Origin: Culex pipiens pallens
Lineage: Eukaryota > Arthropoda > Insecta > Diptera > Culicidae
Assembly (NCBI RefSeq): GCF_016801865.2
Contig: NC_068938.1
Span: forward strand, 129,732,689 to 129,796,688
Direction: 5' to 3'
DNA: 64,000 nucleotides
In this document: one piece after another, positions 23,507 to 35,024 of the stretch
How the letters are laid out: each line of letters begins with the position of its first letter
Position numbering within the stretch: position 1 is the stretch's first letter
Program-made: the position numbers and the translations under genes
Notes under the pieces: generated by a model
The model's database searches: none
What the model saw: the letters and a program-made list of their open reading frames with translations, nothing else
Told to the model about the DNA's origin: nothing

Positions 23507-24663
23507 CCTTAAAGCCAAAATTTACAAGAGATTGCGATGTTTGACCCCATTCAGCATGTTATTGAAACATATTGAAAATGGATCAAATTGGACCAAAATA
23601 TGAATTGTTGTTAGCTCCAACTTTTTTCGCAAAAACTATACCGTGTACGGTTTCAACAGTTCAATGAAAAAATGTGTTTTAAAATGAGTTTTTTCGCTTT
23701 TAAAGCAAATTCAACGAAAATAATATTGTTTTCGAGATGAAATAACATTTTTGCTGTACTGTAAATATATATTTCAACATAATTTTAAACACGCCCAAAC
23801 ATGTAAAACATGATCATTAAGACAGGAAATAATTCATGCAGCAAGTTGCAAAATAATGTTTTTTCAGCACGAATTGAACATTCATCCAACGTGACTTTGC
23901 CGAGTCAGATAAATACGATAAGTGCTGGAAAAAGTAGTTTGCAAACAACATTCTTTGGAATTCCCGAAACATTTTTGAAGAAGATTATTTAGTCAAACTT
24001 TTGTTTCCCTGCTTTAGTTCAGCGTTGTGTGATTGGTCAACTAAAACATCAATACAACTTGAACTTTTCAGCACTCAAATGAGTGCTATAATGCACAATT
24101 CAGCACTGTTATTTTTGTAATGATAAGTATGCCATTTCGTTACTACAGCCTTCGAAAACGGAATTGCAAAAATGTGTTTTAAACTGGATTTAGTTAACTG
24201 CACTTCTGCACTTTTGAAATTTGTCGAAAAAATATTTGTTTGCTCCCTAACTTAAAAAACGACCTAAGCTTAAAATAAAAAAAATAATGGGACCTGTCTC
24301 TAAAAACATAACTTTTTTTAAACTCAGGTTGTTCTATATGACTAAAAAATAAATGAATTATGTCACTCGACATACACAATTTTGAACCATTTGAAAACCA
24401 TTTATGTTCTCAGTACAAAAACTTTTTTCTAATTTTTAATGTGATTTTAAAAGTAAGTTTTGGTCAATTTGGATCAACTTTCTAAGGAATTGCATTTTTT
24501 TTACAGAAACGAAGGAGCAAATCACTGTGTCCAACATCTTTAAAAATATTTATTTTTTCTGAGTCAAAATTAACTTGTTATAACTTATACAATGTAAAAA
24601 AATAAACAAAATCACAGTAGGCAGCATTTTAAATTTAATATCTGCTTAAAATAATAAATCGCC
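23507..24663. other. AT-rich spacer, no gene seen
   Basis: AT-rich sequence with no recognisable coding region or bounded repeat. Confidence 0.4.
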
Positions 24664-25180
24664 TTCAACTTTACTTCTCTTGTTTTATGTTTTTCTTGTT
24701 TCATTTTTAGTATTTTAATTTGCATTTATTTGGTTTAGTTCATCTTTGTTTTTCGTAGTATTTGGCCTATTCTACCACCTCTTATCATTACATTTTATCT
24801 TTCTATTTTTTTTTTGTTTTTACAGTTACTTTTTCAATTTTCTGCTTACATTTTCTGCTCTTGAATGGCATCATTATCATTTAAACTATAGAAAAATGCG
24901 TAGAGGCATAGTCTGAGACACTAAAAAAATACTGCATACTTCTTTTTACTGAAAATAAACGAAATGTTAGTAAAAAACACAGCCAAAGTTGTCCCTAAAA
25001 AATTACTTTTTTTAACATTGGCAAATTCACATAAAACAAGTCTAACTTCCAACACTAAATTTTTCTAAATTTTTAAGAGTTCTTCTTTCAAATGGTAAAA
25101 AATTGGTCGAAAATGGATTTTTGGCGATTTTTTAGATCGAAGCCCGTCTAGAGGTGGGGTTGGGTTGTAGAGGGTTAAGC
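24664..25180 (+). repeat. Dispersed repeat, copy 1
   Basis: About 500 bp that match 51470-52006 in the same orientation. Landmarks are 'tttggcctattctaccacct', 'aaaatgcgtagaggcatagt', 'gcatacttctttttactgaa' and 'agatcgaagcccgtct', ending GTAGAGGGTTAA. No inverted ends and no open frame, so the class is unknown. Confidence 0.75.
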
Positions 25181-25936
25181 AAGTGTAGGTTTTTCATATG
25201 TTTTGAAAAAAAAACCAGAACAACTTTGTATGACAAAATCTGCCAATTTTAAATCATTTATGTGTAAATAAGCACCTAAATTCCCAAGCACGCAAATAAA
25301 CGGTTTTTAAGTGAATTGTTATTTTGAAAACAATTCATTTTTGTTATATTTTTGAGGGTTTGTTAAGTAAAACCCTTTGCATAAAACTTATTAAATAGCA
25401 ATATTATCATTTCATTATAATTATTCATTTTAAAGCGTAAATTTGCAAAAAGTGAAAAAGGCAACATGAAATTCCATTAAGTCTTCACCAATGCTAATTT
25501 GTGTTTGATGTGAAATAATCTAAAACACGTTGATCAATCTTATGTAGTCTGGAAGGAAAAACATGACTTAATTTTCGTTTCTCCCTACAATGCTATAAAA
25601 CATCTTTATTTTTAAATTATCAGTTAAATTTTTTTGAGCAGATTTAATCTCTTATTTAAACTATTTTTGAAAACTAGTCAGAAAGCATTGCATAATATCA
25701 TTATATTTATGTATTTTAACTAAAACAAAGACTATTGGAGCTTTTTACAAATTTTGAATTTTGGGACAACAGACTAGTTAAAGACTTAAAAGTTTAGGAT
25801 AAAAATAATAGCATAAATTATAAAGCATTTTGTGAAACTCTTCCCCTAATAATGTTTTGAAAAACCAGGCTTGACATTTGAGATTTAGTTTTATTTTGGC
25901 AGTTTTGCTATAACAAATCAAGCAAAACAATGTAAT
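25181..25936. other. AT-rich spacer, no gene seen
   Basis: Nothing recognisable beyond AT-rich sequence. Confidence 0.4.
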
Positions 25937-26051
25937 GTAAATGGCCAAAGCCGAAGTGTAAACAAAGAGTCTGTCCTGCTCGTTCCAAATGTGAACATCC
26001 ACAGTCGAAAGCAGGACAGACTGTTTGTTTACACGGCATTTTCCCATTTAC
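25937..26051. repeat. 115-bp near-perfect hairpin repeat
   Basis: GTAAATGG starts the unit and CCATTTAC ends it. Inside, TGTAAACAAA with AGTCTGTCCTGCT pairs with AGCAGGACAGACT followed by TTGTTTACA, leaving a central loop of about 25 bases. Probably a very small MITE. Confidence 0.65.
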
Positions 26052-28237
26052 GATGTTTTGCTTGAAATTATCCCAATTCTACAGCAATCACCAATCCCAA
26101 TTAGTATAAATCTGAAACTTCCCAAAAAATAACCAAAAATCGCTCCAGGATGCAACCGATTCCGATGGCCCCCCGATAATTAGGTTCTCTCCGCCCCAAT
26201 CCAGTCCAATCTCGCCTTCCGGAGATGGCCCAAGCACGAAGCAGCCGTCTGTCACGTCACGCCAAAGTGACACATCTCACGCGTTCCCTTGACAGGGTTT
26301 CAACACTCTCTCACGAGAAAGAAAGAAAGGAAAACACTTTTCATCCCGGTCTCGAGTGTGTGTTTTTGTTTTTGTTCTCCACTCAAACCGAGGTTGCCTT
26401 TTTTACAGTTTTTCCTCCGGGGTGGAAGACGTCACACGACGAGATGCATCGAGGTTGGCCAAGATGGAAATCTCTCCGGACAGGGCGCCCCAAGGCCTCT
26501 GGCTAAGAATTTGAGAGTAACTTTTGGAAAGGGCGTAACTTTCGATGCACCTCATGTTTGAGACCGTTTGCTTGCATTTGGAAGTTACTCCCTTTTGAAA
26601 TCTTCTTTCCAAATTGCAACGACACGTCGCGGTCTGACGCCGAGAAAAGGAAGTTGTTTTGTAGAATGAATTGGCCCGGGAAGAAACCATTTATTAACAC
26701 CTAACTTTTTTTTCATCTTCATTTTCCCTCTTTCTTTCAGAGACGCTCGATGCCCTCCTTTTCCGCTTTCATTTGCGTTCTTTTTGTTTCTCTTTTCGGA
26801 CTTGGTCACGTGACGGAGCCAGTCGTCGTGAGATGCCCGTTAAGATTTTGATAAATATTTACGTTCTTAATTACAGGTCGAATTCGAGTTCGGATTTCAT
26901 TTTGGGCGCTTTATTTTTTGTTTGTTTATTTTATTTCTAGTGCACGACGCCGAAGAATGCTTTCTAAATTAGAGACTTCACGGTTTCGTGTGGGGTGGAG
27001 AGGCGGATTTGGCTAAAGTAACAAATTAAGGTGTCACTCAACACTACTGTTCTAAGTAGTTCGTATCTGAGATATTGAACGTAAATAGCAAAATTCATTT
27101 TTGCTGTGTATATTTAAAATGTTGTTGCATTTATCGTTTCCGAATGTCTGAATTCAACCTTAGCCTCTCATAAGACAAATGTCGAAACCGGAAAAGGAAG
27201 ATTTATATTTTGAGACCATTTCCCATCTCCAATTTTCCATTTCCCCAATCCAAAACTCCATAACTACAACAATAATATTTATCTGCCCGTCAGAGAGACT
27301 GACGACGCCGCTGAAAGTCGTAAAAACGGGCAGTACTAATTCTATTTTTTATTAATTCGTTAACGAAAAAGTAGCTGTCATATGACACCGCCACCACACC
27401 GTGGATCATCTTTTTATGATTATGCCACGTGATTATGAAGTGACACTGAGCGCTGTCATCTGTGGACAGCACTCTGGTTCAGCGGGTCAGTGAAGAAGAT
27501 GAGAAGGGATAAATTTATTGTTGGTTTTTGAATCTCTTTGGAGTGGTGCATCTATGAATTTTGGACATACTTTATGAGTTATTTGTATAACAATGTATAA
27601 CACATAACGATGGAGTTTCACTGACCACTCACTGAAAAATTCGAAAGAGACCAGACCGATTAACCCTTCTTTCATGCGCAATATGTCAACTAAATGAAAA
27701 CTTAGATAATAAAGCAAAATAGCAAAAAATCGAATAACAAAAAAGTTTGTATTTCCATATAAAATTGAAATGGTATGCACAGAAAAAAAGTTTAATTTTG
27801 AAAGGTTGAAATTGTGGTTGGATGAATACTAAAGAGAAACCGGCGTTACGCTTTTTATTTCGTCGATTTTTCTTACACCATACAATATTTTTGCAAGCTT
27901 CAAAATGCATTTTGTAGATCTGAACAAAACCTACAAATGGCTTTAGAAAGATTGCAAAAATATTGCGTCGTTCCAGAGAAACCGACAAATTAGAAAAACG
28001 TAACGCTTCGCGTAAAAAGAGGTTTCTCTGTACCTCTTTTTATCAGTAATATTTAATAAAAAATGTGTAAAAATGTGAACCATCATCAAGAACTGATGAA
28101 TATTTTATATATTATTGTTTTGAAGCCTAATTATGATTAGAAAAAGCTCTTTTGATTGATTTTAGGAGATTTTCTACACAGCTAAAAAAGTAGCAATCCA
28201 GCTGCGTGTAAAAGGACTGGGTGTAAAATAAATAGTT
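26052..28237. other. Mixed region with a GC-richer island, no supported gene
   Basis: The part at 26080-27480 is GC-richer and not repetitive within the window. No frame could be matched to a known protein. The rest to the gap is AT-rich. Confidence 0.4.
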
Positions 28238-28337
28238 NNNNNNNNNNNNNNNNNNNNNNNNNNNNNNNNNNNNNNNNNNNNNNNNNNNNNNNNNNNNNNN
28301 NNNNNNNNNNNNNNNNNNNNNNNNNNNNNNNNNNNNN
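28238..28337. other. Assembly gap of 100 N
   Basis: Exactly 100 N, the usual placeholder for a gap of unknown length. Any feature crossing it is uncertain, and real sequence, possibly including the missing tubulin exon, may be absent. Confidence 0.98.
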
Positions 28338-28469
28338 CGTAATTAAATATTGCATAATTTTATGCAATTTTATGTAATATTACACCCTGAAATATGTAGC
28401 CCATCAGTATGGGAAACCTACTTGACTGAAATGTCAAGCTCTTATATGCACCCAAAGTTAAAGAACGAG

Positions 28470-28570
28470 GGGATAGTCCTCACGAAAAGAAACGTGAGGA
28501 AAGTGCTATTTTGCGAGAGTATAGTCCATGCAGTGTTCAACTAGAGCCGTCCGCTCTCTTAGTTGAACCA
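28470..28570 (+). other. Two adjacent stem-loop sequences
   Basis: CCTCACG and CGTGAGG flank an 8-base loop near 28478-28499. Further on, GTTCAACTAGAG pairs with CTCTTAGTTGAAC (with a small internal asymmetry) near 28533-28566. They could belong to a structured RNA or to a mobile-element end; I do not recognise the family. Confidence 0.35.
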
Positions 28571-29065
28571 TAGCTGTATCGTCCGCCGTCAGTCCTCTGC
28601 CAGAATACACTAATGTAAAAGATCCCATCAAAACACTACAACACAGTAACGTCATCTACAAAATCCTATGGCGCCTTTTCGGGCAAACACACACACACAA
28701 TAAGCTATGTACGCACAACACTACAAACTTTCTCCCGAGTTACGGCACCAGCCTTCACTGTTCAAAACCCGTTGTGTAGTGAAGTGTTGATGGCGCAATT
28801 CCCCCTGGCAAAATCGAGCGAACTCCAGATTTCACGGTGGCCTCACTACTATTTTGGGGTGAGTCTGGAACAAAACAACTTCTTGTGCGATATGTTGATT
28901 TTCCTACTCGATTTTGCTAGCCGGTCTGGACGAAAGGATCTCCAAAACCCCACCCCGACCAAGCTTTGTGTAAGCAATCCGGACTTGGGACACTGTCTGA
29001 CAAGTGGCTAGACACATTTGGGAGGGATTAAACTAAGTTATGTCTTCAATAAACCCTAGATCCTC

Positions 29066-29100
29066 CTGAAGAAGACTCAAACCAGAGAGTCGAAACGTCG
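29066..29100 (+). other. Hammerhead-ribozyme-like core motif (tentative)
   Basis: CTGAAGA, then a five-pair stem (GACTC / GAGTC) with an 8-base loop, then GAAAC. This is the order of the conserved hammerhead core (CUGANGA, helix II, GAAA), but one extra A sits before the stem and helices I and III are not evident. Penelope-like retroelements are known to carry hammerhead motifs, so this may be the end of such an element. It could equally be coincidence. Confidence 0.3.
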
Positions 29101-29221
29101 AATAATTTTGAAAAAACGGTGTTTCATTTGCCCCGACTGTCACAGCCAACAAAAAGCAGAGCCAGAATTTACAGTCGTTAAACTTGTCGAAGTATTCCTA
29201 ATTCCAGTCATCGCTCACCAA

Positions 29222-29294
29222 GCCGTGATGGCGTGGTGGTTAGCATTTTTGCTTACCAATCCAATGGACGGGGGATCGAACCCCGACTCGGGCG
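29222..29294 (+). repeat. tRNA-derived element, first of three
   Basis: An A-box-like segment (TGGCGTGGTGGTTAGC) and a B-box-like segment (GGATCGAACCC) are spaced as in a tRNA. The acceptor and anticodon stems do not pair well, so this is a tRNA pseudogene or a SINE head rather than a working tRNA. Confidence 0.55.
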
Positions 29295-29354
29295 ACTTTG
29301 ATTTTTCGTTCATGTTCAGAGTTTCAAGATTAATATTTCCTATACTTTCTCGTT

Positions 29355-29429
29355 GGGAGCAGATGGGAATCGAACCCAGAACCATTCGCTTAGAAAGCGA
29401 ACACCGTAACCAGTCAGCCACGGCCGCTC
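29355..29429 (-). repeat. tRNA-derived element, second of three, Arg(TCT)-like
   Basis: A-box-like TGGCTGACTGGTTACGG, a clean anticodon arm (TTCGC, loop TTTCTAA, GCGAA) that would read TCT (arginine), and a perfect B box (GGTTCGATTCC). The acceptor stem is mismatched (only GAGC/GCTC pair well), which argues for a tRNA-derived SINE or pseudogene. It lies opposite in strand to its two neighbours. Confidence 0.6.
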
Positions 29430-29480
29430 TTATGCCGATGCCCAGTTCTGGGTGTGCGTTTATTCTTTCCATTTTTCATC

Positions 29481-29552
29481 GGACTGATGGCCGAGTGGGC
29501 TAAGGCGCCAGTCCTTACTGTTGGTGCTGGGTTTGAATCCCGTCGGTTGCAA
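29481..29552 (+). repeat. tRNA-derived element, third of three
   Basis: A box TGGCCGAGTGGGCTAAGG and B box GGTTTGAATCC, followed within a few bases by a run of T (from 29554), the usual RNA polymerase III terminator. The acceptor pairing is weak and the anticodon arm is irregular, so it is probably transcribable but not a working tRNA. Confidence 0.55.
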
Positions 29553-29559
29553 CTTTTTT

Positions 29560-32500
29560 TTTGTGTGTTACAAAAATTGTACATGCAGTGTGTAATATTA
29601 AGTGTCTTTTTTGACGAAGGTGATGTGCATGCTATTGCATGCGATCATACCATGTGTTCTTTTATTTCAGCGGTAAGTTATGGGTTGATAGATGATTATA
29701 TAATTCATATTAAAAAAAAATATCAAAGGTACTCAGTCTTCAATGCTAGTCTATGATTAACATAAAAAATATGTATCGATAGTGCACTTTGTCGATCTAT
29801 TAGTATAAGCCAGAAGACGCCAGAGCTGGCGTTTGGGCTTCGACTTGACGACTTGTCAATCTTTTAAGCAAGAATGAGCCGGGACTTCGAATTTGAAATT
29901 TTGAAGAAAAAATATGGTAAAAATAAGACGTTAAACACTATTACGGCTATACCTCTGGAAATAAATTTTGAAAAAGCCTCAAATTTTGAGCACATGCAGT
30001 TGATGGTGAAAACTTTCAAGTGGCTTTTTGCTTAAAATTTAATTCTTTGAATTTGAAGGTGTTATCTATAAAATAGTCCAAAAAATACATCTAAAAACTA
30101 GTTTTGAACACTTTTACCGGTCCCAAATTATAAATCCATAAAAGAATTCTCGTCACCAATCCATGGCTACAAATGAGAAATATAAAATTGTGGGTTTTAC
30201 GAGGGGTTTTCCAATGATAGAAGGCACAAACTAGGCTGGTACAAATTTTATTCAAAGTTTTTGTCGCCCCCTCCCTTTCAAAGTTGGCCCAAAAAATCAG
30301 GGGGGCAAAAAATTTCAAAAATCTTCAAAATTACAATGGAAATTTAAGTATAATCAGCTGAAATCAATTTAAAATGCATTTCCCTGCGTTTAGAATCATT
30401 TTGAGCATGTTTGGATAATTTAAAAATCCTTGGAATATTTGAAAAATTTCGATGTCTAAGTTTTTTTTCGCAATTTTTTTTGTTTTTGTCAAATCTTTCA
30501 TTTTTTAAAAATAACTGATCGCAAAACATTTGAACTAGTGTAAAATGCATATTAAAACAATTTTTCCATGCAAATGCTGAATCTATGTCTTGTTATTTCA
30601 ATATTTATATTTTTTATTTTTTTTATTTGGGGAAAGTAGGGAAAATCATACGAGTAACGTTATTTATGTGATTTTTGCTAGCATTTAGACGTAATTAGAT
30701 ACAAACAGAATGCTTTTGCATAAAAGGATCGACCAAGGTATTTAAAAAAAAATACACCTGACCCAAATCCATCCCACAACACGAGTTTGTGTATTCCACT
30801 CTAGAACACTAATTACAAGCCTTAAAACATCAACAGTTAGCTTGCCGTCAATGCTACCAACAAGAAACGGGTCGGTCACGTCCACCGCCACACACTCACT
30901 CACAATAGGTGGTCCGTCCAAAAGTAGAGCCACACACCTGCCCCGTTGGAAAGTCCGCACACTCACTTTTCTAGGCCAGCGTCCGACCTGTTGTTTTCCA
31001 CTGTCACTGTGTTTTGTTGCGGTTGTAATTGTCGACCGAACGTAAACCGTGTGTGACATTACTAGCCATTAAACAGGTAATGTGGTGTGGTCATGAAAAA
31101 CACGAAAATTAAACCCACTTCCTGGGGGTTTCCCTTGCGAGTCTCTCTTTCCAAAAAGTACACACGTGACCAACCCCCGAAAATAAAGAGTCAACGGTTA
31201 CGGTTCAGGGGATTAAACCGCACTAGAGTCTGGTCCCTAATTAAAATTATTATTAGAAGAAAGCTCACTTGGCTGCCTGCGGACTTGCAAGTCCGCAAAG
31301 CAAACAACTCCGAAAAGAAATACGTATAATTTGACTTCCGCTGAACGGTGCCACTTGGCCCCACTCTTCAGAGTCATCAAATTTCGGGTTAATGCGTTTT
31401 TGGGGGCCCCTCCGTCCAAAGTCGTCTTCGAAGCAGCAGAATGTGATGTATGGCTTCGCTACATGTGTCCAAGACCTTGCCGAGCTGGGACGGAAATCCA
31501 CCAGCCAGCGTCGGATTAGTGGTCCTTACGATTAATTTGATACTTGAACCGGGTGTGAAATTAAACAGAGGGTGTTGGACTCCGGGAAGTTGAAATTACC
31601 TGGAAGGAGAAGAAAGAAGATGTTGTTGAAATTGTTCGCAAAATTAATTTCTATATCACATGTGATTTGTGATCCATAAACAATAGCTAAGTAAGTCTTA
31701 AAACTAAATAAAACTGAATCACTTCCAACAAACGATCCCATTCAAAATTGCCGTCATTTCTCGTTTATCACGTACAAATTACCTGTGGTGTGATCCACTT
31801 TTTTATTATTTATTCACGCATCATCGCGCTCGGCAATTTTCCCCTTTTTCAACTTGCTATATCATTACCCATTGTGTGTATGTGTTGTTACATTTAATTT
31901 AATGAGTGCAATTTGAATCAGTTAAATGGCTGTTAATAGCAGGGAAAAGCTGCGATCCACTTTCCTTGGAGTTCGCAGAAGAAACCGGTACAAGTGCACG
32001 ATTGCGAAGTTAAGGAATTTCAGAACATCCAACCAAGCTCTGGCTCCTCGCAAGTGTCTAAATTAAACTTGGAGCAGAATCCCGTGGGATCGAGCGCAGA
32101 CTTTGTCAGTCTTGGGAAATGCATAAAATTCTTCGGAACCACATTGCTGCTGCCTGGCGATGATTTATTTCCAATTTAGACCGGGGAGGATCGTCGTGTG
32201 GCAATACGGTTGTTTTAAGAGCGGTCTAAAAACATCTTCCACTTGATTTAGGAAGTGTTGGAATTTGGGAGATTCCAAACGAAAACAAAACGCATGGTGT
32301 TGAAATTGGAGCTGGCCTGCGAGCTTGGAATAGTCTAGCAAGATGAGGCATGAGAGATTTGGTTGGTAATGAACAAGATTTGATAAAGTTTCTTTAAAAA
32401 ACATGTTGAAAGCATATTTTCTGTTGCTGAAATCAATGCCATACAATTTTTCTTTGGTTTGATTATCTTTAAATTAGTATTGTATTCTTTGAGTTATGAA

Positions 32501-32760
32501 TAACTTGAAACTAATTGTAACGTCATCAAACATATTATTTGTTCACGCTCAATAAACCCAATTATTAGCCACAAGAAACATATGATTGAGCGTACCAACC
32601 CGCATAAAACCATTAAATTCCAGACACTATGAAGCTATAAACGCATTTCCGATTTAAATACGGATTGATACTTTACAGCATATCGTTTACATCGCGCTAT
32701 CTTGTCGCAAAATAAGTGAAAACTGTTATGTTTACATGATTCTGTAATGTTTATTTATAA
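29560..32760. other. Region without a supported gene; GC-richer island at 30770-32200
   Basis: AT-rich to about 30760, then a less AT-rich, non-repetitive part. No frame resembles a known protein and no exon with convincing splice sites was found. Confidence 0.4.
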
Positions 32761-32945
32761 CTAAAGGAGCTATTGGACTATGGCAAACAAACAAACAAAC
32801 AAACTCGCACTTTTTTGTGTTTGACAGTATGCCAAACTCTCGAATTTGTATGCGGCAAACTCGCAAACAAATCAAAATGTATGCAGGCTGACGTTTCGGC
32901 AAACAAATGCAGGCAAACTTCCAAACTGTCAAAAAGTTTGTTTTC
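32761..32945. repeat. CAAACAAAC-rich self-complementary repeat
   Basis: Starts CTAAAGGAGCTATT, contains CAAAC tandem units, and has internal complementary GGCAAAC / GTTTGCC-like and TTTGACAGT / ACTGTCAAA segments. Related to 404-548. Boundaries are approximate. Confidence 0.55.
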
Positions 32946-33021
32946 TCAATTTGAGATCAGTCTACTCTCTAATTGTCGATATTGCTCTCGATTGTCTCTC
33001 GATTGTTCCTTCAGTTCATTT

Positions 33022-33219
33022 TACACAGACAAAATGATGGTAATATTCATCAGGAAATGATGACAAATTTGGTGTCAAAAAAGTGTAATATTTCATCAGA
33101 AACTGGTGAACTTTTATCAGGTTCATATTTTTACACATTTGGTTATTTTCAAAAAAGAGGTAATATTCATCCTACCAAATTTCCAACCTTCAAAAATTCA
33201 TTTATTTTTTTTCAATGTA
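33022..33219. mobile_element. TACACAG-family MITE, 'attcatcagg' subtype
   Basis: Starts TACACAG and contains 'atgatggtaatattcatcagg' landmarks shared with 62463-62693, plus 'aagaggtaatattcatcctac'. The right end is diverged (TTTCAATGTAA instead of TTCTGTGTA). Confidence 0.6.
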
Positions 33220-33949
33220 ACTACATATTTCGATGCTCTTCTTGTCTCGATATTCTTCCCATCTCGATAAATCCCTTCTTCAACAGTCCCTTAAATTTCA
33301 TTTGCTTCAAAATGCTCTTAGACTGTCAATATTTTGCACTCTTGATTCTATCACATAGCTGAATGTTTCCAATCGAGTCTTCATTTTGCATTATTGTTTA
33401 AACTTATGATTCTCTTTCTCGATGCTTCTTTCGGTATTGACATCCATAATTTTTACTGTATTCTATAAAAATCACTCAATTTAAGCAATTTTTATGCCAT
33501 TTGCTACAAGTTAGGTACGTGAAAAGTATGGCATTTGGCAGAGCATGAGAGCATTGGCTTTATATTGACCGGATTGCCCAACGTTACACGCGGCAAATCA
33601 GCCTCGAACTGCGCGCCGCAATTTTGAGCAAATGCGCGCTGTCAAATACCATACTGCGTATTTTGTTTTTGTTGTTCTTCTTATTCAAATCGCGTGACAT
33701 TGTTGCCAGATATGTTTCTTATTGCACTAAAAGTGCTGAAAATCACTGACAACAATTTTTACGGCATATTTTGAAATGCCGCGCGATAGGTAGATAGGCG
33801 CTATCTTGGTTTGTATTAGTACAAGTGCATCACTCCGTGCCTCTAAAACCAAAACAATAACAAAAGAACAACGAACCATGCCAGTAAATTCAAAACCTAA
33901 ACAAATTCTGTCACACATTTTTGATGATTTTAAAAGTTTCCCAAAAAAG

Positions 33950-34166
33950 TGCCGTAATCTGGGGCGAAGCGGGACTACAGTCTGAATAGGGACAGCAGTT
34001 TTAGAGCACTTAAAGCTTTTAAATTTGGAAATGGATGTACACATTTTGTTGGTCAGAGTCTGTTCTAACCGAAACCAACCAGAAAAATCAAAACATTGTG
34101 CTCCAAAATAGTTAAAACTGCTGTCCCAATTCGCCCCATGTGTCCCGATTGACCCCAGTTTACGGT
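33950..34166. mobile_element. CCGTAATCTGGGG-family MITE, copy 1
   Basis: Starts CCGTAATCTGGGGCGAAGC and ends CCCCAGTTTACGG; inner arms GGGACAGCAGTTTTA and AAACTGCTGTCCC are also inverted. About 215 bp. A second, closely matching copy is at 38858-39076. Confidence 0.75.
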
Positions 34167-34426
34167 GTGTGTTTTCAAGAAACACTTACATGGGAATTTC
34201 AAATCATGCCATTTGGAGTGATGATTGACTGTAATTTAATGCGCACAAGTTTTCCAAAAGTCGTCGCTAACAACTCGGAATCTGTCAAAAAGTCCGTCTT
34301 TTCAAGTCTGCAAAGAAAGATTCCCGGAGTAAAATACCACTAAAATGTTTTTTTAGCAGTTTTAATGAAACAGTTTAAATCCAATAGTCTGGCAATGCTT
34401 GTGCTTAAATTATCGAGTTGTCCCAT

Positions 34427-35015
34427 TAGGGTGTAATATGGTTGTATGGAAAAAAATAAAGCTGTCCAAATTTAGTGAGCACAGCAACTTTTCAGTTCCT
34501 GTTAGATTCTAAAGAACTCCCTAAAGTTTGGGAACGATTGGTTAAGTCCCCACTTTGCGCAAAGCGATTCAATTTTGTGTAGGAATTAGTATAATGGAAA
34601 ACATTTTTTTTTTTATTTTGTTATTTCAAAACCCCTTGTTTTACGCTATATTAAAGCCGGATTCATATTCGGATGCTCTGAGATGTGCTCTACAACTTTC
34701 CGTAAGATAGTGTGGTGCTAACTTGCTCCTATAAAAAGATACAGCGTGCTGAAAACTCGTCTAAAACGTGTTTTTTGCTCAAAAATCACGTTTTAGACGA
34801 GTTTTGAGGATGCTGTATCTTCTTTCAGAAAATAGTTAACACCATACTCTCTTGGGGAAAGTTGTAGAGCACCTTCTAGAGCATCCGAATATGATTCCGG
34901 GTTAGATATAGTGTGAAACGTGGATTTTTTAATTATCAAAATTCAAAAAAATGATTTTTTCCAAATGAGCTGAAAAATTGCTGTGATGGAAAATAGATTT
35001 TTTTATTACACCCTA
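34427..35015. mobile_element. Foldback element with 9-bp target duplication, copy 1
   Basis: 589-bp long imperfect palindrome starting TAGGGTGTAATATGG and ending TATTACACCCTA. Flanks carry TTGTCCCAT (34418-34426 and 35016-35024), an exact 9-bp target duplication. The centre contains ACGTTTTAGACGAGTTTTGA with its inverse. No coding capacity. Long terminal inverted repeats with 9-bp duplications fit Mutator-like elements. Confidence 0.85.
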
Positions 35016-35024
35016 TTGTCCCAT

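Noticed and set aside
29355..29429. Functional tRNA-Arg(TCT)
   Set aside because: Good anticodon arm and B box but the acceptor stem does not pair; a tRNA-derived element is more likely.
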